A stretch of 5,749 bases of DNA, taken from positions 1 to 5,749 of the forward strand of contig JAKFYO010000032.1 in NCBI GenBank assembly GCA_021730825.1. The letters are read 5' to 3'. Position 1 is the stretch's first letter. Each line of letters opens with the position of its first letter. The notes under the pieces were generated by a model. The model saw nothing but the letters and a program-made list of their open reading frames with translations. It was not told the DNA's origin and did no database searches. Made by a program: the position numbers and the translations under genes. Shown here in pieces: positions 1-5,749 of the stretch. This DNA is from Hyphomicrobiales bacterium. GTDB lineage: Bacteria; Pseudomonadota; Alphaproteobacteria; Rhizobiales; Xanthobacteraceae.

Positions 1-86
1 GAACTGCTTGCGCGCGTGGGTCTCGCGAGCCATTCGTCGAGCAAAAGCAATTCGGGCTGCATCGCAAGTGCGCGCGCAAGCAGTTC
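1..86. repeat. Inverted repeat at the window's left edge (likely chimeric junction)
   Basis: Bases 1-16 (gaactgcttgcgcgcg) are the exact reverse complement of bases 71-86. Read on the plus strand, 1-30 gives ELLARVGLAS, the expected continuation of LivG after its own ELLAR on the minus strand. Bases 31-70, read on the minus strand, give the later Walker B segment. An 8-bp self-complementary ctcgcgag at 22-29 sits where the orientation appears to flip. The repeat itself is seen directly. That it is a template-switch or assembly product rather than a genomic hairpin is inferred. Confidence 0.8.
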
Positions 87-452
87 ATGCGCGGCAACGT
101 CCGCTTCCCTGCCCCAGCGGCTTTTCGCGCCGAAAGCGAGCCCCGCGATCACGTTTTCCTTGCAGGTCATGGAGCCAAGCACGCGCACGAGCTGGAACGT
201 GCGTGCAATCCCCTCGCGTGCAATCTTGAACGCTGGCAACGTTTCGAGCGGCTTGCCGCGCAACTGAATACTGCCAGCGTCGGACTTCAGAGCGCCGGAA
301 ATCAGATTGAGCACCGTGGTCTTGCCGGAACCGTTCGGGCCGAGCAGCCCGACAATCTCGCCGGGACGGACCTCAAGCGTTAAGCCATCCACTGCGACGA
401 GCCCGCCGAAACGGCGCGTGAGACCCGTGATGGCAAGAAGCGGTGCGCTCAT
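1..452 (-). CDS. livG: LivG-type ABC transporter ATP-binding protein (partial, 3' end scrambled)
   Basis: Cytoplasmic ATPase of a branched-chain/hydrophobic amino-acid ABC importer; it would pair with a LivF-type ATPase to drive the LivH/LivM permeases. The frame starts at ATG 452 and stays open to the window edge (150 codons; the family is usually about 240-260 residues). Walker A is GPNGSGKTT at residues 38-46, the Q-loop glutamine is Q87 in RTFQLVR, and a Walker B-like LLLLDEW has D139 and E140. A good Shine-Dalgarno (AAGGAG, 460-465) lies 7 nt upstream inside livM, and the start overlaps the livM stop as ATGA. Oddity: ELLAR (123-127) runs straight into ALAMQPELLLLDEWLA, so the stretch of about 25 residues that normally carries the ABC signature is absent. 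After A143 the frame reads the antisense of its own residues from 123 on. Residues 1-127 are sound; the rest is probably a contig-end artefact. The family call is firm, the 3' structure is not. Confidence 0.85.
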   Translation of the reverse strand, partial: MSAPLLAITGLTRRFGGLVAVDGLTLEVRPGEIVGLLGPNGSGKTTVLNLISGALKSDAGSIQLRGKPLETLPAFKIAREGIARTFQLVRVLGSMTCKENVIAGLAFGAKSRWGREADVAAHELLARALAMQPELLLLDEWLARPTRASS

Positions 453-1387
453 GCCCCCGCTCCTTTTGCATTGCGCAACGAAAGCTGCACGCCCTCGATC
501 AGACCCACGATGCCGCGCGGAATTGCGTAAACGATCAAAAGAAACGCCACGCCGACCAGAATGCTGAAGTGGTTCGGAAATTTTGCGAGCAAAATTTCAA
601 AGAGCATCACCAGCGGAATGACGCCGAAGATCGGCCCGTACAGGCGATGCACGCCGCCCAATAGCGCCATGATCAGTACCTGAAACGAAACGACAGGATT
701 GAAGGCGATGGCAGGGTCGATATAGGTCCAGCGCGGCGCCATGATCGCGCCCGCAAGCGTCATGAAGCTTGCGCTGAAAGCGAACAGAACGACCTTCGCC
801 ATCGTGGTGTTTATACCGACATGCCGCGCGACTGCCTCGTCATCGCCGATGACACGAAGCGCCAAACCGAGCTTCGAGCGCTGGATCAGCCAGCCGGAGA
901 TGAAAACCGTCACCGCCAAAGCCAGCAACTGCCAGTAAATCTGCGCGTGGGTGACGTCGATGAAGATGTAGCGGCCGAGCGTGCGGGTGATATTTACTTC
1001 GTACCAGGTCACGAGCTGACGCACGAGTTCTGCAAGACCGAACGTGAAGATCACAAAATAAACGCCGGAGAGCCTCAGCGTGGAAAGACCGACGAGCAGC
1101 GACAGTGCGAAGCCAATGCCGAATGCAATCAGCAAAACGAGAGGCCACGCCATCACTTCGCCAAGCACCGCGACCGTATAAGCGCCGATGCCGAAGAACG
1201 CGACGGTCGCAAGCGAGACATACCGCGTAGGGCCGGAGAACAATGTCCACGCGGTCGCGAGCACCGTATAGCTCACGATGTTGATGGCGAGCGACAGTTG
1301 GTAGCCGTTCGTAAACGACGGCACGAAAGCGAGCAGCACGACGCCCGCGGCCAATGCAGCTAAAATTGCAAGACTGCGCGCGCTCAT
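449..1387 (-). CDS. livM: LivM-type branched-chain amino-acid ABC transporter permease
   Basis: Inner-membrane permease of 312 residues, normal for LivM, expected to form the translocation pore with LivH. Hydrophobic segments span most of the protein, beginning at residues 5-25, 29-50 and 55-75. The cytoplasmic ATPase-contact loop is recognisable at 176-193 (ALRVIGDDEAVARHVGIN), followed by the family-typical MALLGGVHRLYGPIFG (240-255) and PRGIVGL near the C-terminus (290-296). I chose ATG 1387 because it overlaps the livH stop as ATGA (stop 1386-1384), has a GGAG 10 nt upstream (1398-1401), and begins the protein at a typical first membrane helix. The same frame stays open to 2125, but that extension is arginine/cysteine-rich antilogous sequence overlapping livH and is not coding. 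The stop overlaps the livG start by 4 nt, implying translational coupling. Substrate specificity cannot be read from the permease. Confidence 0.93.
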   Translation of the reverse strand: MSARSLAILAALAAGVVLLAFVPSFTNGYQLSLAINIVSYTVLATAWTLFSGPTRYVSLATVAFFGIGAYTVAVLGEVMAWPLVLLIAFGIGFALSLLVGLSTLRLSGVYFVIFTFGLAELVRQLVTWYEVNITRTLGRYIFIDVTHAQIYWQLLALAVTVFISGWLIQRSKLGLALRVIGDDEAVARHVGINTTMAKVVLFAFSASFMTLAGAIMAPRWTYIDPAIAFNPVVSFQVLIMALLGGVHRLYGPIFGVIPLVMLFEILLAKFPNHFSILVGVAFLLIVYAIPRGIVGLIEGVQLSLRNAKGAGA

Positions 1388-2256
1388 GACCGCCGCGCTC
1401 CAAACAGTCCCTGCGGACGCAGGAGCAGCACCGCGATGAAGATGATGTAGGTCGCAGCCAGCGTCAGACCCGGATCGACATAAGTGGCAACGAAGGTCTC
1501 GGTAAGACCGAGGATCATGCCGGCAACGAGACAGCCTAACAGATTGCCGACCCCGCCCATGATCACGACGATCAACGCCTTCATCGTAAAGACCACGCCG
1601 AGGCTGGCGTTGAAGGTAAGGAACATCGAGACCAGCACGCCGCCGGCCGCAACCAATGCGCCGCCGAGCGCATAGGCAAAAGCCGCGGTCGCCCGCACAT
1701 CGATTGCGACAAGAAGTGCGGAAACAGGATCGACCGCAACCGCGCGGATCGCGGTGCCTGCGCGCGTTTTCGTAAGACCAACATAAAGTGCAAGACCGAT
1801 CACGACCGCGAAACCAAACGCAAGCAGCCGCGCCGCCGAAACGGTCGCGCCAAAAATCTTTACTGGAACGGCAAGAAACGAATAGCTGAAATAATTGCCG
1901 CCGAAGATCGCGAGCATGATGCCTTGCGCGACGAACAGAAGACCGAACGTTGCGAGAATGGAATCCACTTCCAGTGCATCGCGCGAAGGCGCCCGCTTCA
2001 CGAGCGGCATCAGCAGCACCTGATAGACCAGCCAGTTGATGAGTGCCGCCAGCGGCACGATTATGAGCAGGCCGATCAACGGATTGACGGAGACAGCGGT
2101 GAAGAGCCACAGCGCTGCGAAGCACGCAGCAACGAGCGACTCGCCGTAAGACAAATTCATGATGCGCGCGACGCCGTATTGCAGCGTCAGGCCCATCGCG
2201 ATTAACGCATAAATGCCCCCAAGCGTGATGCCCGAGAGCAGCGGCTCCGTAATCAT
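1384..2256 (-). CDS. livH: LivH-type branched-chain amino-acid ABC transporter permease
   Basis: Inner-membrane permease of 290 residues, the usual LivH length, partner of LivM in the importer. Family landmarks: the N-terminal LLSGITLGGIYALIAMGL helix; MNLSYGE at 32-38 (the family's N-x-x-x-G region after helix 1); the ATPase-contact loop IRAVAVDPVSALLVAIDV at 170-187; VIMGGVGNLLGCLVAG at 231-246; and the C-terminal LLRPQGLFG at 278-286. The start at ATG 2256 gives the canonical N-terminus; only a weak purine stretch (GAAGA) precedes it, so its translation may be modest. It lies 80 nt after the binding-protein stop, beyond a hairpin/T-tract, and its stop overlaps the livM start by 4 nt. The loop differs slightly from the commoner RAxAxNxxxAxLxGI form, with VAI where LMGI or similar is usual. 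I expect it to be functional. Confidence 0.94.
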   Translation of the reverse strand: MITEPLLSGITLGGIYALIAMGLTLQYGVARIMNLSYGESLVAACFAALWLFTAVSVNPLIGLLIIVPLAALINWLVYQVLLMPLVKRAPSRDALEVDSILATFGLLFVAQGIMLAIFGGNYFSYSFLAVPVKIFGATVSAARLLAFGFAVVIGLALYVGLTKTRAGTAIRAVAVDPVSALLVAIDVRATAAFAYALGGALVAAGGVLVSMFLTFNASLGVVFTMKALIVVIMGGVGNLLGCLVAGMILGLTETFVATYVDPGLTLAATYIIFIAVLLLRPQGLFGARRS

Positions 2257-2279
2257 GATTTCGATCTTCGCACTAACCT

Positions 2280-2321
2280 AAAAAAGCACAACGCGGCAGG
2301 CCTGGGAGGAGGCCTGCCGCG
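2280..2321 (-). terminator. Intrinsic terminator or attenuator between the binding-protein gene and livH
   Basis: Two perfect 12-bp arms (2292-2303 cgcggcaggcct and 2310-2321) flank a 6-nt loop. On the minus strand the hairpin is followed by TTGTGC and then six T (2285-2280). It begins 15 nt after the binding-protein stop codon and ends 23 nt before the livH start. The stem is very GC-rich, and the T-tract is separated from it by 6 nt, so termination may be partial. As livH, livM and livG have no other evident promoter here, read-through with reduced permease expression is the likely role. An mRNA-stabilising 3' hairpin for the upstream message is an alternative. Confidence 0.75.
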
Positions 2322-2336
2322 CTGCATATTGCCCTG

Positions 2337-3563
2337 TTATTTCTTCCAGGGAGCTTTCGGAACACGCAGATCGGCAACGCCCGGACGCTGCGGCGCGACA
2401 CCGACATAGAGGCCGTCCTGCCACTGGCCCAGAAGCCAGAATGCATCCTTCGGCATGTTGTTCTCGAGTTTGATCTTGCCGATCACGGTATCGAAGGTGC
2501 CGGTCTGCAATTCCTTGATGATTGCAGCACGGTCGATCTTGCCGACGCGCTCGATCGCCTGCTCCAGCATCTGCAGCGAGGAATAGCCGATCTGGCTGCC
2601 CCAGTAATCCGGATCGCGGTTCACGAGTTTCCGGATCTTTTCGCGGTACTCCATCGTCGCCTTGTTGTCCTTCGACCAGCCGCCGAGCGAGATCACGCCT
2701 TCGGCGTTATCGCCGAAGCGCTGCGGAAACAGCGGGAAGAAAGTGCCGACGCCGGTGAACATCACCTTCGGCGCATAAGAAGTCAGGCGAGCCTGATCGA
2801 CAATCGCGACAGTATCCGGCGGATAGCTGAAGGCGATGAAGGTATCGGCCTTCGAGCGCTCTGCTTCGCCGACGATCGGCGCCATGTCCTGGGTGCCGAC
2901 CGGATAGCTCTTGTCGAACACGAGCTTGAAGCCGGCTGCCTCGAAACCCGCGCGTGCGGCCTTCGAAAGGTCGATGCCGAAACCGTCGGCCACCGAAACC
3001 ATCGCGATCTGGTCGTTGATCTTGCCTTCCTTGCGGAGCTTCACCATCAACTCGACGAGTGCGTCGATGTACTGCTTCGAGGTACCGAGGAACCAGAAGC
3101 TGTTCGGCCAGCGCTTCGCGAGTTCGGGCGCGCGGTCGGTGACGGCGCTGAACGTCATCTGCGGATAGCCGTGCTTGTTAAACGTAGGGCCAACCGCGAG
3201 GTTGATGCCCGTGCCCCACGGCGGCAGCAGGAGATCGACCTTATCCTGTTCGATCAGACGCTCGACCGCGCGCACGGCTTCTTCCGAGTTCGAACGGTCG
3301 TCGTATTCGACGACTTCAATCGGAATGCGCTTGCCATATTGCTTCAGCAGCAAACCGCCTTTGGCGTTCACTTCCTGAACCCAGAGCATATAGTTCGGAA
3401 TCTGCGTGATGTTCGCGCCGCCCGCGTTCGGGCCGGTCTTCGAGATTGCGTAGCCGATCTTGATCGACTTCGGTGCGGCGTCTTGCGCCGACAGCATCGG
3501 CGCACTGAACGCCAGCGCGGCTGCGGCAGCTACGCCGAGCAGCACTTTTCCATTGAATTTCAT
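2337..3563 (-). CDS. Periplasmic substrate-binding protein of a Liv-type ABC transporter
   Basis: Type I periplasmic binding protein (Peripla_BP_6-like, LivJ/LivK relatives) that would bind an amino acid or similar small ligand outside the inner membrane and hand it to LivH/LivM. The mature length is about 382 residues, normal for the family. Residues 1-26 form a clear Sec signal peptide: K2 and K6, an alanine-rich core, and a likely cleavage site after LSA (A26). The mature protein starts the first lobe with IKIGYAISKTGPNAGG, then YDDRSNSEEAVRAVERLI, a helix-strand pattern typical of lobe 1. The start at ATG 3563 is set by the signal peptide and the strong AGGGAGGAAA site 3 nt upstream; the frame stays open to 3707, but that extension has no matching features. 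It heads the transporter operon. Substrate is not assignable: homologues of this subfamily take leucine-type amino acids, amides, urea or aromatic acids. No symbol is given for that reason. Confidence 0.92.
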   Translation of the reverse strand: MKFNGKVLLGVAAAAALAFSAPMLSAQDAAPKSIKIGYAISKTGPNAGGANITQIPNYMLWVQEVNAKGGLLLKQYGKRIPIEVVEYDDRSNSEEAVRAVERLIEQDKVDLLLPPWGTGINLAVGPTFNKHGYPQMTFSAVTDRAPELAKRWPNSFWFLGTSKQYIDALVELMVKLRKEGKINDQIAMVSVADGFGIDLSKAARAGFEAAGFKLVFDKSYPVGTQDMAPIVGEAERSKADTFIAFSYPPDTVAIVDQARLTSYAPKVMFTGVGTFFPLFPQRFGDNAEGVISLGGWSKDNKATMEYREKIRKLVNRDPDYWGSQIGYSSLQMLEQAIERVGKIDRAAIIKELQTGTFDTVIGKIKLENNMPKDAFWLLGQWQDGLYVGVAPQRPGVADLRVPKAPWKK

Positions 3564-3566
3564 GGC

Positions 3567-3576
3567 TTTCCTCCCT
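3567..3576 (-). promoter_or_regulatory. Strong ribosome binding site fixing the binding-protein start
   Basis: On the minus strand this reads AGGGAGGAAA, with GGAGG at 3574-3570, 6 nt before ATG 3563. It is the best Shine-Dalgarno match in the window. It decides the start in favour of the signal-peptide methionine over the upstream in-frame methionine at 3707. It also fits the high output expected of a binding protein compared with livH, whose site is weak. Confidence 0.8.
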
Positions 3577-3616
3577 GCTTGAACTGTTGGAGAGCCAAAA
3601 GTAGGGCTCCCATTTA

Positions 3617-3628
3617 TTGGTGTACCAA
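3617..3628. promoter_or_regulatory. Candidate GntR/FadR-type operator upstream of the transporter operon
   Basis: The sequence ttggtgtaccaa has perfect 5-bp arms (ttggt/accaa) around a 2-nt centre. It differs by one base from the TTGGTATACCAA palindrome recognised by several GntR-family (FadR/UxuR-like) repressors. It sits 54-65 nt upstream of the binding-protein ATG, where a repressor could block a promoter. On the minus strand its TTGGTA half could itself serve as a -35, but the bases 17-19 nt downstream (CCTACT/TACTTT) make only a weak -10. No regulator gene is present in the window. The palindrome is seen; the regulator family is inferred. Confidence 0.45.
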
Positions 3629-3732
3629 CGAGTCTGTGGGCGGAACAGTAGGAAAGTCGCGTTGCAGCGCACTCATCCCGCCGCTTCCCGAAAATGTCCT
3701 GACGCACCGCCGCACACGATTTTCGCCAGACG

Positions 3733-3742
3733 ACGCATGCGT
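3733..3742. repeat. 10-bp palindrome upstream of metY
   Basis: acgcatgcgt is a perfect palindrome, 61-70 nt before the metY ATG and overlapping the start of the best (weak) -35 candidate. The position suits a regulator site, but I do not recognise the motif and a single copy proves little. It does not match the MetJ box repeat or the MetR TGAA-N5-TTCA pattern. Confidence 0.25.
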
Positions 3743-3781
3743 TGCTCTCGCGGTAAGTACGGGTGAAATTGCGCGGGCAGA

Positions 3782-3791
3782 TTCCGCGGAA
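3782..3791. repeat. 10-bp palindrome just upstream of the metY start
   Basis: ttccgcggaa is a perfect palindrome ending 11 nt before the metY ATG and covering the gcggaaag stretch that is the most plausible, though weak, ribosome binding site. In RNA, cgcgg at 3749-3753 could instead pair with ccgcg at 3784-3788. Such pairing near the ribosome site could affect translation, but the pairings are short and unproven. Confidence 0.25.
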
Positions 3792-3802
3792 AGAACAAAG
3801 AG

Positions 3803-5098
3803 ATGGCAGCCCCGAAACCGTCCGCCTTCGAAACCTTAAGCCTGCATGCGGGCCAGCATCCCGATCCTGCGACCGGTGCGCGCGCAGTGCCTATCTACCA
3901 AACGACATCCTATGTATTTCAGGACACCGATCACGCGGCAGCGCTCTTTAATTTAGAGCGCGCTGGCAACATCTATACGCGTATCTCCAATCCGACGACC
4001 GCAGTCCTCGAAGAGCGCATGGCCGCGCTTGAGCACGGCGTCGGCGCGGTCGCAACCGCAAGCGGCATGGCCGCGATGCATCTTGCGATTGCAACGCTTG
4101 CAAGTGCGGGCGATCACATCGTCGCCTCCGCTTCGCTCTACGGCGGCACGATCAATCTCTTGGCGCACACGCTGCCGCGCTTCGGCATCACCACGACATT
4201 CGTAAAGCCGCGCGATCACGCCGGCATCAAGGCCGCGATAAAGCCGAATACAAAACTCGTGATTGGTGAAACAATCGGCAATCCGGGCCTCGAAGTACTC
4301 GACATTCCCAAGATCGCGGAAATCGCGCACGCCGCGAAAATTCCGCTCCTGATCGACAATACTTTTGCGACACCTTACCTCTCCCGCCCCTTCGAGCTCG
4401 GCGCCGACCTCGTGATGCACTCCATGACGAAATGGATCGGCGGCCACGGTATCGCGATCGGCGGCGTGATCGTTGACAGCGGCAAATTCGACTGGATCGG
4501 CTCCGGAAAATTCCCTCAGCTTACCGAGCCTTATGCCGGCTATCACGGCATCAATTTCGTCGAGCAGTTCGGACCCTGGGGCTTCGTCATGCGCGCACGC
4601 TCAGAGGGCTTGCGCGATTTCGGTGCGTGTATTTCGCCAACCAACGCCTTCCAGATCATGCAGGGCGTAGAAACGCTTGGCGTGCGCATGGATCGCCACG
4701 TTGCGAATACGAAAACCGTGCTGGAGGCGCTTTCGAAAAACCCGGCAGTCGAATGGGTCTTGCACCCTTCTTTGCCCACGCATGAAGACCATGAACTTGC
4801 GAAGAAGCTATTGCCGCGTGGCGCGGGCTCCATCGTGAGCTTCGGCATCAAGGGCGGGCGCGCGGCCGGCAAGAAGTTCATCGAAAGCCTTCGTCTCGCG
4901 AGCCATCTCGCGAACGTTGGCGACGCGAAAACGCTCGTGATCCATCCCGCAAGTACAACGCACCAGCAGATGGATGCGGCACAGTTGAAAGCCGCCGGCA
5001 TCGGCGAAGAACTGATCCGTCTATCCGTCGGCATCGAAAACGCCTCTGACATCACCGACGATCTCGCACAGGCGCTCCGCGCCTCGCAGAAAGCGTAA
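3803..5098 (+). CDS. metY: O-acetylhomoserine sulfhydrylase (O-acetylhomoserine aminocarboxypropyltransferase)
   Basis: Cytoplasmic PLP enzyme of the Cys/Met metabolism family (EC 2.5.1.49 expected) that makes homocysteine from O-acetylhomoserine and sulfide, the direct sulfhydrylation route to methionine. At 431 residues it matches MetY length (about 425-435) and exceeds cystathionine synthases and lyases (about 380-400). Visible PLP-site motifs: YTRISNPT (58-65), with Y58 and R60 contacting the phosphate of the neighbouring subunit; ASGMAA around S87-G88-M89; D185 in DNTFATPYL, which pairs with the pyridine nitrogen; and the Schiff-base lysine K210 in HSMTKWIGGHG. The C-terminal VGDAKTLVIHPASTTH and LIRLSVGIEN segments are typical. 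The MetY-type insertion (YHGINFVEQFGPWGF) follows the lysine. The start ATG 3803 gives the canonical FETLSLHAGQ N-terminus with a weak purine-rich site. An alpha/beta hydrolase gene follows after 4 nt. O-succinylhomoserine as alternative substrate (MetZ) is less likely given the length and insertion. Confidence 0.94.
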   Translation: MAAPKPSAFETLSLHAGQHPDPATGARAVPIYQTTSYVFQDTDHAAALFNLERAGNIYTRISNPTTAVLEERMAALEHGVGAVATASGMAAMHLAIATLASAGDHIVASASLYGGTINLLAHTLPRFGITTTFVKPRDHAGIKAAIKPNTKLVIGETIGNPGLEVLDIPKIAEIAHAAKIPLLIDNTFATPYLSRPFELGADLVMHSMTKWIGGHGIAIGGVIVDSGKFDWIGSGKFPQLTEPYAGYHGINFVEQFGPWGFVMRARSEGLRDFGACISPTNAFQIMQGVETLGVRMDRHVANTKTVLEALSKNPAVEWVLHPSLPTHEDHELAKKLLPRGAGSIVSFGIKGGRAAGKKFIESLRLASHLANVGDAKTLVIHPASTTHQQMDAAQLKAAGIGEELIRLSVGIENASDITDDLAQALRASQKA

Positions 5099-5102
5099 CG
5101 CC

Positions 5103-5749
5103 ATGCGGATTAACGTGAACGGCGCGGAGACTTTCGTCGCAACCGGCGGCAAGGATTTTGACGCCTCGAAACCCACAGTGGTTTTCATTCATGGTGCGGG
5201 CTTCGATCACTCGACCTGGGCGCTCTACACGCGCTGGCACGCGCATAACGGATATTCGGTGCTCGCGCCGGACCTCCCCGGTCACGGTCTTTCCGGCGGC
5301 AAACCGTTGGCATCGGTCGCAGAGATGGCGGACTGGATTGTCGCACTGATCGATGCCGCTGGTGCAAAACAGGCGCGGCTGATCGGTCACTCGCTTGGCT
5401 CGCTCATCGCCGTCGAAGCGGCGGCGCGTCACCCCGAAAAAGTCGCGAGCCTCGGGCTGATCGGCACCGCCACCGCCATGCCGGTCACCGAAGCGCTTTT
5501 GAACGCTGCCAAGGCAAACTCGCCCGACGCCATCGCAATGATGACGCTGTGGGGATTTGGCTCACGCGCGTCGCTCGGCGGCTCGCTGTCGCCCGGCAAC
5601 TGGCTGATCGGAAAAGGCGTGCGCGTGCTGGAAGCGGCAAAACCCGGCGTTCTCTATATCGATCTTTTCGCAAGCAACGCCTATGACGCGACCGAAGCTG
5701 CGAAGAAGATTAAAGCACCAGCAACGATTGTTCTTGCAGAGCGCGACCT
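5103..5749 (+). CDS. Alpha/beta hydrolase fold protein (C-terminus beyond the window)
   Basis: Soluble alpha/beta hydrolase, probably an esterase, lactonase or similar; the substrate cannot be named. The visible 215 residues start at ATG 5103 (MRINVNG) and remain open at the right edge; family length is about 250-280, so roughly 40-60 residues are missing. Motifs in order: oxyanion-loop HGAG at 30-33; PDLPGHGLSGG at 56-66, the strand-4 landmark; the nucleophile elbow GHSLG with S97; and a strand ending in VLAERD, where D215 is the likely acid. The catalytic histidine should lie just past the window. No signal peptide is seen. The start is 4 nt after the metY stop without a good ribosome site of its own, so it is probably co-transcribed with metY and translated by coupling. 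It is not MetX, whose elbow is GGSMGG-like and whose N-terminus differs. No cap-domain signature separates peroxidase, esterase or C-C hydrolase roles. Confidence 0.88.
   Translation, partial: MRINVNGAETFVATGGKDFDASKPTVVFIHGAGFDHSTWALYTRWHAHNGYSVLAPDLPGHGLSGGKPLASVAEMADWIVALIDAAGAKQARLIGHSLGSLIAVEAAARHPEKVASLGLIGTATAMPVTEALLNAAKANSPDAIAMMTLWGFGSRASLGGSLSPGNWLIGKGVRVLEAAKPGVLYIDLFASNAYDATEAAKKIKAPATIVLAERD

Larger units (their letters stand above)
3564..3802. other. Divergent intergenic region between the transporter operon and metY
   Basis: These 239 bp separate two start codons facing away from each other, so both promoters should lie here. It holds the TTGGTGTACCAA palindrome on the transporter side, a small 5-bp stem (3592-3596 with 3605-3609) in the binding-protein leader, and two 10-bp palindromes on the metY side. 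The middle, about 3630-3732, shows nothing recognisable. No strong sigma70 -35/-10 pair is evident for either gene; ttgctc (3742-3747) with gaaatt (3765-3770) at 17-bp spacing is the least bad plus-strand option. No tRNA, small RNA or convincing riboswitch was seen. Confidence 0.6.

Noticed and set aside
20..33. 14-nt exact match gtctcgcgagccat shared with 4893-4906 in metY
   Set aside because: It straddles the suspected chimeric junction at the left edge and centres on TCGCGA, which is common here. There is no extended similarity, so it is probably chance.
1388..2125. N-terminal extension of the LivM frame to give a 558-residue protein
   Set aside because: The extra 246 residues are rich in Arg, Cys and His, lack membrane segments and overlap livH in another frame. 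LivM at 312 residues with the ATGA overlap and a normal first helix is complete.
3564..3707. 48-residue upstream extension of the binding protein
   Set aside because: It would bury the signal peptide and ignore the strong ribosome site next to ATG 3563.
3735..3802. SAM-II riboswitch upstream of metY, known for alphaproteobacterial met genes
   Set aside because: The conserved GCUAAA-like 3' segment and the pseudoknot pairing are not found; ccgcggaaagaacaaagag resembles it only loosely. A covariance search would settle it.
3171..3839. 222-residue plus-strand reading frame opposite the binding-protein start, crossing the intergenic region
   Set aside because: Its composition is arginine-rich with no motif, it lies antisense to a clear gene and runs into metY in another frame. 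It is a shadow of GC-rich codon bias.
5103..5749. MetX-type homoserine O-acetyltransferase next to metY
   Set aside because: The nucleophile elbow is GHSLG, not the GGSMGG type, and the long N-terminal region of MetX is absent.

Overview
This window looks like chromosomal DNA from an alphaproteobacterium, most likely Rhizobiales (Bradyrhizobium/Afipia/Xanthobacteraceae-like). That assignment rests on moderately high GC, dense GCG/CTC/ATC codon use, the Liv-type transporter family members and a MetY-type sulfhydrylase. It is an inference from sequence style; no search was run.

Layout. Positions 1-3563 hold a minus-strand branched-chain/hydrophobic amino-acid ABC transporter operon. In transcription order it is: periplasmic substrate-binding protein (3563-2337), a hairpin plus T-tract between genes (2321-2280), LivH-type permease (2256-1384), LivM-type permease (1387-449) and LivG-type ATPase (452 to the window edge). 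The last three genes are joined by 4-nt ATGA overlaps. A LivF-type second ATPase would be expected beyond position 1. Positions 3564-3802 are a divergent intergenic region with a GntR/FadR-style palindrome on the transporter side and two 10-bp palindromes on the other side. Positions 3803-5098 (+) encode a PLP-dependent O-acetylhomoserine sulfhydrylase (MetY family). It is followed after 4 nt by an alpha/beta hydrolase (5103 to the right edge, truncated).

How it works together. The secreted binding protein would capture an amino acid or similar small ligand and deliver it to the LivH/LivM membrane dimer, powered by LivG and an unseen LivF. The hairpin between the binding-protein gene and livH probably keeps permease expression below that of the binding protein. 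The sulfhydrylase makes homocysteine from O-acetylhomoserine and sulfide. The hydrolase's substrate is unknown.

I see no undescribed system here; the genes belong to ordinary families. The most abnormal feature is the first ~86 bases. There the LivG reading frame skips the ABC-signature region, runs through a Walker B segment, and then turns back into the reverse complement of its own earlier sequence (perfect 16-bp inverted repeat, 1-16 and 71-86). This looks like a chimeric or misassembled contig end, so the end of the livG model should not be trusted.
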